Positions 1-5,108 of a DNA stretch of 8,602 nt are shown here, piece after piece. This DNA comes from BOG-1184 sp964651515 (lineage in GTDB: Bacteria; Fibrobacterota; Chitinivibrionia; Chitinivibrionales; Chitinispirillaceae), in assembly GCA_964651515.1 (NCBI GenBank), contig CAZYYB010000122.1:1-8602 (forward strand), in the 5' to 3' direction. The stretch's first letter is position 1, and every line of letters begins with the position of its first letter. The notes below the pieces were generated by a model. That model made no database searches and was not told the origin of the DNA. It saw only the letters and a list, made by a program, of their open reading frames with translations. Made by a program: the position numbers and the translations under genes.

Positions 1-45
1 ATGCAGGAGATTTTCGAATGCAGAAACATCTTCGGGCAGGAATAA
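1..45 (+). CDS. speD: 3' end of probable S-adenosylmethionine decarboxylase (partial)
   Basis: Only the last 14 codons and the TAA stop are in the window, read in frame 1. The peptide MQEIFECRNIFGQE resembles, from memory, the C-terminus of E. coli SpeD (class 1A AdoMet decarboxylase), which ends MREIYYGRNMPAV: M-x-E-I, an aromatic and R-N fall in the same places. The enzyme would be a pyruvoyl decarboxylase producing decarboxylated AdoMet, the aminopropyl donor used by the two transferases downstream. The stop lies inside the next gene (28-base overlap), which points to translational coupling. The call rests on a very short match plus operon context. The first base of the window need not be a start codon. 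Confidence 0.5.
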   Translation: MQEIFECRNIFGQE

Positions 46-980
46 ACGATATCGGCAGGCTCGCCGGAAAGCGGGCCGTGCATGCGGAAGCGCTCAACCC
101 GCACTTCGGGTATTTCTATACTGTAAAGAAAATATCGGCGCGCCGGCGCACGAAGTATCAGTCGATACAGCTCCTCGAAACCGATCAGTTCGGCAAAGTC
201 CTGCTGCTCGACGACATTACGCAGCTGGGTGACAAGTGTGACGGCCACTACCATGAACCCATGGTCCATCCCGCCTTCTGTTCGCATCCGAAGCCCGAAA
301 CGGTGCTGGTCATCGGCGGCGGGGACGGCGGCATCCTGCGCGAAGTGCTCCGGTACCCCTGCGTGAAGCGCGTGGAGGTGGCCGAGCTTGACGAGGGGGT
401 CATCGCCTTTTCCCGCAAATACCTGCCGCGGGTTCACGGCGGCGCCTTCGACGATCGCCGGGTGCATATCAACGTTACCGACGGCCGCCCCTTCGTGGAG
501 AACCACCGGGGCGAATTCGACGTGGTCATCATGGACATGACCGATCCCGGAGGCCCCTCGGCGCTCCTGTATACACGGGAGTTCTTCCGGGCCGTGATCC
601 GGTCTTTCCGGAATTCAAAGGGCGTCTTTACCATGCACACCGAATCCCCGGTATCGCGGCCCGGTGCCTTTTCCTGCATTCAGCGGACCCTCCGCGCGTC
701 CTTTGCCGCGGTGACGCCGTTCTACCTGTATATTCCCATGTATGCCACGCTCTGGTCGATCACCCTGTGTTCGCAGACGATCGACGCTTCACGATCGACC
801 GCTCCGGCAATCGATCGCCGGCTCTCCCGCTACGGCATCCGGGACCTTGAAGTATATTCCGGGGCCACGCATGTCGCAATGCAGACGGCATTTCCCTATA
901 TCACCCGGGTTTTGACACAGGGCGGACGGGTCATCACCGACGCCCGGCCCGGCTTCCCGGATGATTGTCCGGCTTCCTGA
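18..980 (+). CDS. speE: Aminopropyltransferase, spermidine synthase family (SpeE-like 1)
   Basis: A 320-residue cytoplasmic aminopropyltransferase moving the aminopropyl group of decarboxylated AdoMet to a di- or polyamine. Visible: an N-terminal beta domain (about 30-72), Y78-H79-E80, the nucleotide-binding loop GGGDGG (100-105), AELD with acidic D125 for the donor ribose, DGR (155-157), and the catalytic DMTDPGGP (173-180) keeping both aspartates D173 and D176. The start at 18 is set by AGGAGA at 5-10 with a 7-base spacer; GTG at 78 is a weaker alternative. Odd points: the usual ERDE before YHE is replaced by DKCDGH (72-77). The C-terminus is not the usual AFxLP type but runs ATHVAMQTAFPYI, followed by a tail containing GGRVITDARPGFPDD. 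Parts (LLYTREFF) recall Thermus-type agmatine/triamine aminopropyltransferases. The acceptor may therefore not be putrescine. Family sure, substrate unknown. Confidence 0.9.
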   Translation: MQKHLRAGINDIGRLAGKRAVHAEALNPHFGYFYTVKKISARRRTKYQSIQLLETDQFGKVLLLDDITQLGDKCDGHYHEPMVHPAFCSHPKPETVLVIGGGDGGILREVLRYPCVKRVEVAELDEGVIAFSRKYLPRVHGGAFDDRRVHINVTDGRPFVENHRGEFDVVIMDMTDPGGPSALLYTREFFRAVIRSFRNSKGVFTMHTESPVSRPGAFSCIQRTLRASFAAVTPFYLYIPMYATLWSITLCSQTIDASRSTAPAIDRRLSRYGIRDLEVYSGATHVAMQTAFPYITRVLTQGGRVITDARPGFPDDCPAS

Positions 981-2109
981 CCCTTATCGAAAGCGAGTCG
1001 TTCCGAAAATGGATTTTGCCTATGTTCAGAAACTGGCCGCCGTGCACGGCACCCCGACGCTCTTTCTTTCCGAAAGCCGCCTGCGTGATTCGTACCGCGA
1101 ACTCCATGCCGCGCTGCCGGGGGTGGCCCTCTATTATGCGGTCAAATCGAATGCGGGGAGCGAAATCGTCGGCATCCTGAAGAGCGAAGGGAGCCGGTTC
1201 GACGTCTGCACGAACGGCGAGATCGATATCGTCGGGAGCGCGGGCATCGGCGCATCGGCGTGCCTCCATACGCACCCGATAAAACGGGACGGCGACCTGC
1301 GCTATGCCCTTGACTTCGGAATCACGACGTTCGTTGCCGATAACGAGTACGAGTTGAAAAAATTCATTCCGTACAAGGACCGGGCGGAGGTGCTCATACG
1401 GATGAGCATCCAGAATCCGAACTGCCTTGTCAACCTGTCGCACAAATTCGGCATGGCCCCGGAATTGACCTTCGACCTGATCCGCAAGGGAGCGGACATG
1501 GGTCTGCGGATCAAGGGGATCTGTTTCCACTGCGGTTCGCAGAACCAGAATTCGCTCAAATACATCGAGGCGCTCGACTACTGCCGGGATATCTGCCGGA
1601 AGGCGGCACTGCGCGGGATACGGATCGAGGTCATCGACATCGGCGGCGGATTCCCCATCGACTATCTGACGCCGGTGCCGCCTCTCGCGGAGTTCTGCGC
1701 GCCGATCAACGAGTATCTCGAACGGTACTTTTCAAATTACCGGATCATCGCCGAACCCGGGCGGGTGCTCTCCGGGCCGTCGATGACGCTCGCGACCCGG
1801 ATCATCGGCAAGGCGCTGCGTAACGGGATCTGGTGGTATTATTGCGACGAGGGAGTTTACGGATCGTTCTCCGGAAAGATCTACGATCACGCCGATTACC
1901 CGATGTCCATAGCACGGTCGAGCGAGCGCTTCAACTCCGTCCTCGCCGGGCCGACCTGCGATTCGGTCGATATTCCCTACGAAAACATTGCGCTGCCGAT
2001 TCTCGAGATCGGCGACCTGCTGGTATTTGAAGCAATGGGCGCCTACACCACGGCGAGCGCATCGAACTTCAACGGCTTTGAAAAAGCCAAAATCGTGGTG
2101 GTGGATTAG
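961..2109 (+). CDS. Ornithine decarboxylase, fold III PLP-dependent (ornithine or lysine/ornithine)
   Basis: PLP enzyme of the alanine-racemase-fold decarboxylase family, converting ornithine to putrescine (possibly lysine to cadaverine). Residues from the 961 start: YYAVKSN with the PLP lysine K62; H190-CGSQ, the ring-stacking histidine region; GGGFP (228-232) and EPGR (265-268) for phosphate and pyridine contacts; GVYGSF and YDH with D309, equivalent to the substrate-binding Asp of eukaryotic ODC; GPTCDSVD (330-337) with the catalytic cysteine C333 and D334; and MGAYTTASASNFNGF near the end. CDS after GPT resembles bacterial lysine/ornithine decarboxylases. This is not the E. coli SpeC fold. 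The start is uncertain: 961 overlaps the previous gene by 20 bases, mirroring the speD/speE overlap, while ATG at 1009 (MDFAYVQKLA) begins at the usual first helix. Neither has a strong ribosome binding site. Confidence 0.92.
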   Translation: MIVRLPDPYRKRVVPKMDFAYVQKLAAVHGTPTLFLSESRLRDSYRELHAALPGVALYYAVKSNAGSEIVGILKSEGSRFDVCTNGEIDIVGSAGIGASACLHTHPIKRDGDLRYALDFGITTFVADNEYELKKFIPYKDRAEVLIRMSIQNPNCLVNLSHKFGMAPELTFDLIRKGADMGLRIKGICFHCGSQNQNSLKYIEALDYCRDICRKAALRGIRIEVIDIGGGFPIDYLTPVPPLAEFCAPINEYLERYFSNYRIIAEPGRVLSGPSMTLATRIIGKALRNGIWWYYCDEGVYGSFSGKIYDHADYPMSIARSSERFNSVLAGPTCDSVDIPYENIALPILEIGDLLVFEAMGAYTTASASNFNGFEKAKIVVVD

Positions 2110-2118
2110 GAGGGCACT

Positions 2119-3006
2119 ATGAATAAAATGGTCGGCTACTCATCGGAAGTCGGTACGTCGCTCTGGATCAACAACCTGGTGCATGGTCTTGCGGGGATCA
2201 CCATCAAGGTGAAGCATACGGTATATTGCGCCTCCAGCCCCTTCCAGAAGATCGAAGTCTTCGACACCTATCACTACGGCCAGGTGCTGTGCCTCGGCGG
2301 GTCGGTGGTGCTCACCGAGCGGGACGGCGATGTGTATCACGAGATGATCGTTCAGCCCGCCATGCTCTCGCATGCCGATCCGCGGAAAATATGCGTCATC
2401 GGCGGCGGCGACGGAGGGTGCCTCAAGGAGGTGCTCAAGCACGGCACGGTGGAGTCGGTCACGATCGTCGATATCGACGCCATGGTCAAGGATACCATCG
2501 AGAAGCATTTTCCCCGGCTCGCGTGCGGATTCAGCGACAAGCGGGTCGAGGTCGTCATCGATGACGGCTATCATTTCCTGAAAACCACCGAGGCTCTTTT
2601 CGATGTCATCATCATCGACTCCTACGATCCGGGAGGGCCGGTGCAGTCGCTCGAAACGGCCGATTTCCATCGGGTCGTGGCGCAGCGGCTGGAGAAGGAC
2701 GGGCTGGCCGTTTTCCAGACCGATTCCCCTATCGTGCGGCCGGAGTATCTCCGGCAGACGCTCTCGCTGCTCTCACCGCTCTTCGAAGCGGCGCGGCCGT
2801 ATATCTGCATGCTGAGCTCTTTTCCCGAGGGTATCTGCAGCTTTGTCCTGGCCGGGAGGGAGAAAGGTTCTTCGGACCGGTTCGATGCGACCAGGTACGA
2901 TGCGCTTGAAGAGGGGTTTGCCTACTATAGCCGCGATATCCATCAGGGGGCGTTTCTTCTGCCCCGCTATCTGAAAAAGAGGGTGGAGGCGGCACGGCAC
3001 TCCTGA
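2119..3006 (+). CDS. speE: Spermidine synthase, canonical type (SpeE-like 2)
   Basis: A 295-residue aminopropyltransferase and the more classical of the two in this operon. Visible: SSPFQKIEVFDT (39-50) with the conserved FQ; LTERDGDVYHEM (65-76); GGGDGG (95-100); VDID (117-120), with Asp where Glu is common; DDG (148-150); catalytic DSYDPGGP (167-174) with D167 and D170; the RPY segment near 226-228; and the typical end YYSRDIHQGAFLLPRYLK. It most likely converts putrescine from the adjacent decarboxylase into spermidine. AGGAGGG at 2108-2114 overlaps the previous stop codon and lies 4 bases before the ATG, giving tight coupling; a second Met is at codon 4. It is only distantly similar to SpeE-like 1, so this is an old paralogue pair, not a recent duplication. 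No convincing terminator follows. Confidence 0.93.
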   Translation: MNKMVGYSSEVGTSLWINNLVHGLAGITIKVKHTVYCASSPFQKIEVFDTYHYGQVLCLGGSVVLTERDGDVYHEMIVQPAMLSHADPRKICVIGGGDGGCLKEVLKHGTVESVTIVDIDAMVKDTIEKHFPRLACGFSDKRVEVVIDDGYHFLKTTEALFDVIIIDSYDPGGPVQSLETADFHRVVAQRLEKDGLAVFQTDSPIVRPEYLRQTLSLLSPLFEAARPYICMLSSFPEGICSFVLAGREKGSSDRFDATRYDALEEGFAYYSRDIHQGAFLLPRYLKKRVEAARHS

Positions 3007-3025
3007 GGCGTCATTGCGGATAATC

Positions 3026-3054
3026 TTGATCGAAAGGTATATTAAAGGTATACT
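3026..3054 (+). promoter_or_regulatory. Probable sigma70 promoter
   Basis: TTGATC at 3026-3031 and TATACT at 3049-3054 are separated by exactly 17 bases in a locally AT-rich stretch after the polyamine operon. Transcription would start near 3061 and cover the small membrane protein and the hairpin-rich region. Based on consensus match only. Confidence 0.5.
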
Positions 3055-3098
3055 GTTCCCGGGATGCAGCCGCACAACCTCTTCCTCCGCTCTCTCCC

Positions 3099-3269
3099 AT
3101 GGAAATAATCGACGCCGCGTGGATTGCCGTTTTTCTTCTTTTTTCGCTGGCGCTTATTTTCGCGTGGAGCAAGCTTTTTATCATTGCGGGCAGGGTGAAG
3201 CGTATGAAGGAGCTGTTTGATTCGATAGAAAACCTCGGCGTCCGGCATCCCGCCGATACCGCGAAATAG
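3099..3269 (+). CDS. Small single-span membrane protein, 56 residues
   Basis: Not a family I recognise. The reading frame encodes MEIIDAA, then a hydrophobic span (about residues 8-29, starting WIAVFLLFSLALIF), then a basic segment GRVKRMKE and a short amphipathic helix ending at TAK. Acidic residues before the span and basic ones after it predict the C-terminus inside the cytoplasm, the same topology as the larger membrane protein at 4026. The hydrophobic block with correctly placed charges is unlike the random frames nearby. A good promoter lies about 40 bases upstream of the ATG. Against it, there is no clear Shine-Dalgarno site: the 20 bases before the ATG are pyrimidine-rich. No earlier in-frame ATG or GTG exists before a stop at 3027. 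Confidence 0.6.
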   Translation: MEIIDAAWIAVFLLFSLALIFAWSKLFIIAGRVKRMKELFDSIENLGVRHPADTAK

Positions 3270-3299
3270 CGGTTCGTCGCGTTCTTTGACATTTGTTAC

Positions 3300-4010
3300 C
3301 CAAGCACCTGTGGTCACCCGATGACCGTCGTATTTCAGGATTGTCAGGGCACGATACCGTGCCGAGGCCCGCGACCGGCAATTGCCCCCGCGGGCGCAGG
3401 AAAGGACGACCTCCCGAAGCCCGGCGCCGCCCCAAAGCACACGCTTTATGGGGGCAGCGCGAAGAGGCGGAAGTCGGTCCCGGAGAAGGATAAGCGATAC
3501 CAGTAGTACAACGGAGAAGATGAATTCATGCAATCCCTGATTGAAGATTCCCCGCAGCAAGCTGCGAAGAACCTTTTCGAGGCAAGGAATTATTCGTAAT
3601 GCGCCCGCTATGCCCGTTCATTCATATGAGCGGATGATGGCTGCCGCCGAACCGAGGTTGCCGCTTTCAGGCGAACCCCGGAGTCTGCAAGGATACCCGA
3701 AGGCCTCCCGCCAAACACATGCGGGCGGCTGAAGACGGCCCTGTCGGAGCGCCCCTTGCCCAAGCCGCAAGGACTACCGATTCAAGCCGCCGGTATTGTC
3801 GGACTGCCGGGCCTGTGCTTTGCTATATCTTCTCGGAGCACCCAGGGAGCGCCTCTGAGCTACCGAGGGGAAGGGTACGGATCCCTTCCGGAATCGGGAA
3901 GCTCTCCCACGCCGGCCCCGAATGCAACGCATTCAACGGTGCTCAGGATCGGAAGCGTGAAGCCCGAGGGCCTCTCGCGCGAGACCGAAATCAATTACAT
4001 CTACCTGTAT
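3300..4010 (+). ncRNA. Hairpin-rich non-coding region, candidate large structured RNA or long leader
   Basis: About 750 bases between two genes with no convincing coding frame. Local stems seen by eye: 3312-3326 (5 bp); 3348-3363 (GGCACG/CGTGCC, loop ATAC); 3367-3395 (GCCCGCG/CGCGGGC enclosing palindrome GGCAATTGCC); 3426-3458 (two stacked helices, loop ACAC); 3553-3566; 3652-3681 (three helical segments); 3707-3725; 3754-3772; 3812-3846; 3863-3897 (GGAAGGG/CCCTTCC with outer CCGA/TCGG); 3920-3934 (GAATGC/GCATTC, loop AAC); and palindrome TCTCGCGCGAGA at 3973-3984. This is more than chance would usually give. A perfect -35 hexamer TTGACA is at 3286-3291, but I see no good -10 after it. I found no RNase P, tmRNA, SRP, 6S or known riboswitch hallmarks. 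The boundaries are approximate. Confidence 0.4.
3528..3599 (+). CDS. Possible 23-residue ORF inside the hairpin-rich region
   Basis: ATG at 3528 opens a frame encoding MQSLIEDSPQQAAKNLFEAR followed by NYS and a TAA stop. Composition is protein-like and helix-forming, unlike neighbouring frames. GGAGAAG at 3513-3519 could serve as a ribosome binding site, with a competing ATG at 3520 in another frame. It could be a leader peptide. It could equally be an accidental reading of a palindromic intergenic repeat, because the CGCAGC/GCTGCG hairpin at 3553-3566 lies inside it. Weak call. Confidence 0.2.
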   Translation: MQSLIEDSPQQAAKNLFEARNYS

Positions 4011-4017
4011 GGAGAAG
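4011..4017 (+). promoter_or_regulatory. Ribosome binding site that sets the start at 4026
   Basis: GGAGAAG with an 8-base spacer to ATG 4026. The same frame stays open upstream, but the upstream peptide is low-quality and runs through the hairpins, so this site decides the start. Confidence 0.7.
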
Positions 4018-4025
4018 TCACATTT

Positions 4026-4925
4026 ATGGAATTAGCCTCATATTTTGCCATTGGTGCAACCATCGTCTCGGCAGTCGTTCTGCTGCTGCAGATCATCTCC
4101 CTGACGAAAATCGCCGGGTTGAAGAAAATCATTGCGGGCCTTTCCGAAGTTAAAACGCCCGTCCATATCCCCCATGAACGCCAGGAAAGAAAAGGCGGCG
4201 AATTCAGGCGGCCGGAGAAACGCAATTTTCCGGAGCCGAGGGTTCGCCAGGAGAGGGCGGCGATCGAGCCTGACGTAGCCCTCCCGGCAGCCGACCCGGT
4301 GGAAAAATCCCTCCGGGATATCAACATGAAGCTCAAGCACGCCGAACGGGACCAGGAGTCGGCGCGTAAGAGGATCCAGGACCCGATGTCGCGCGGCGAA
4401 CATCACCGCGGCGGAGGCGGCAGGAACGACCGTGATCGCCGGGGGCATCGCGGCGACCGTGACCGCGACCAGGATCGCGATCGTGACAATTCGCGCGGTA
4501 ATCGACGGGACAACTGGCAGGATCGAAACCGCGAAGGCGGATCGCAGCGGCAATCCGGAAACGAAGCGGGCGAAACCGCAGCGCCCCGGGAACCCATCGT
4601 TTCTTCGCTACCGCCGCGGGAACCCATCGCTCCTTCGATGCCGCCACGGGAAACCTTTACGCCATCCCCGGAGGCCGGTGTGCCCGACATGGCCATCGGT
4701 TCGGATATCGCCTCGGAAGAGAATCTTCAGCACGGTCGTAAAATCATCGTGAGACGCCGGCAGCTGAAAGAGGATGGCTCTCAGGCGGCAGAGGGAACGG
4801 CGCAGGGGAGCCTGCCCGAAGTCGGGCGAGTTCCGGGGGCGGCGGAGCAGGCCGCACCCGAGGCACAGCCCATGGATGAGGGCGCCGCGCACGAGGAGAT
4901 TCACTTCGGACGTAAGCGCCATTAG
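4026..4925 (+). CDS. Membrane-anchored protein with disordered Arg/Asp-rich tail, possible RNA-binding
   Basis: A 299-residue protein of no family I can name. Residues 5-28 form one membrane span (starting SYFAIGATIVSAVVLLLQ), followed by basic KIAGLKK, so the rest should be cytoplasmic. Residues 45-120 are charged and partly helical. Residues 123-170 are a low-complexity Arg/Asp/Gly tract (GDRDRDQDRDRD and RGG-like pieces) of the kind seen in RNA-binding disordered regions. Residues 187-215 hold three copies of a PRE(P/T) unit, encoded by a 30-base tandem repeat with CGGG at 4587, 4617 and 4647. Two short basic motifs follow, HGRKIIVRRR (237-246) and FGRKRH at the very end. It lies straight after the hairpin-rich region and before a strong terminator. 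A role in membrane RNP or RNA handling is inference. Confidence 0.8.
   Translation: MELASYFAIGATIVSAVVLLLQIISLTKIAGLKKIIAGLSEVKTPVHIPHERQERKGGEFRRPEKRNFPEPRVRQERAAIEPDVALPAADPVEKSLRDINMKLKHAERDQESARKRIQDPMSRGEHHRGGGGRNDRDRRGHRGDRDRDQDRDRDNSRGNRRDNWQDRNREGGSQRQSGNEAGETAAPREPIVSSLPPREPIAPSMPPRETFTPSPEAGVPDMAIGSDIASEENLQHGRKIIVRRRQLKEDGSQAAEGTAQGSLPEVGRVPGAAEQAAPEAQPMDEGAAHEEIHFGRKRH
4587..4658 (+). repeat. 30-base tandem repeat in the proline-rich segment
   Basis: Two near-identical 30-base units start at CGGGAACCCATCG (4587 and 4617), and a third, degraded unit starts at 4647. They encode PREPIVSSLP, PREPIAPSMP and PRETFTPSP. The period is a multiple of three, so unit number can vary without a frameshift. 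Confidence 0.8.
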
Positions 4926-4944
4926 GATCTTCGGAAGAGTTTTG

Positions 4945-4982
4945 AAAAGGGGGCCGGAGGCAACTTCGGTCCCTTTTTTTTT
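4945..4982 (+). terminator. Rho-independent terminator
   Basis: CCGGAG (4954-4959) pairs with CTTCGG (4964-4969) around a GCAA loop. The stem extends through flanking G and C runs and into AAAA/TTTT, and a run of nine T (4974-4982) follows. It lies 20 bases after the stop of the Arg/Asp-rich protein and closes that transcription unit. Confidence 0.92.
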
Positions 4983-5000
4983 GTGGAGAAATCTCCCGAA

Positions 5001-5015
5001 CGGGCAGAGTGCCCG
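5001..5015 (+). other. Small perfect hairpin in the leader of the secreted-protein gene
   Basis: CGGGCA and TGCCCG pair around the loop GAG. It stands about 95 bases before the ATG, in a 126-base gap where I see no clear promoter. It could be a leader structure or chance. Confidence 0.3.
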
Positions 5016-5108
5016 CTATGCTGTTCAAATTCTCGTCGCGGCATAACCGATATTTCCCCCTTGGTGCGGGATCGGGGAGCGGAGTCGGTTTCAGCGAGGC
5101 CGGGGTGG

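Noticed and set aside
934..1530. Long - strand frame opposite the ornithine decarboxylase
   Set aside because: Codon shadow of a well-supported gene; no recognisable motif.
2140..2670. Long - strand frame opposite SpeE-like 2
   Set aside because: Antisense shadow caused by GC-rich codons; the + strand protein has all family motifs.
3286..3314. Separate promoter for the hairpin region
   Set aside because: TTGACA at 3286-3291 is perfect, but the base window for the -10 (TGTGGT) is only 3 of 6; kept only as a note in the RNA entry.
3042..3560. - strand frame across the small membrane protein and the hairpin region
   Set aside because: No start context or motif; composition looks random.
3300..4010. 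RNase P RNA, tmRNA, SRP RNA, group I or II intron in the hairpin region
   Set aside because: Looked for GAGGAAAGTCC, ACAGAAA, the tmRNA tag and CCA end, the SRP GGAAG core and intron domain V; none is present on either strand.
3756..4025. Upstream in-frame extension of the Arg/Asp-rich membrane protein
   Set aside because: The added residues have no signal, domain or sensible composition and run through strong hairpins; the GGAGAAG site sets the start at 4026.
3719..4153. + strand frame over the end of the hairpin region and the start of the 4026 gene
   Set aside because: Cys/Arg-rich random composition, overlaps a gene with better support.
4983..5108. Upstream extension of the secreted protein to 4983
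   Set aside because: It begins in the tail of a terminator and would bury the signal peptide; 5109 has a ribosome binding site and a proper signal.
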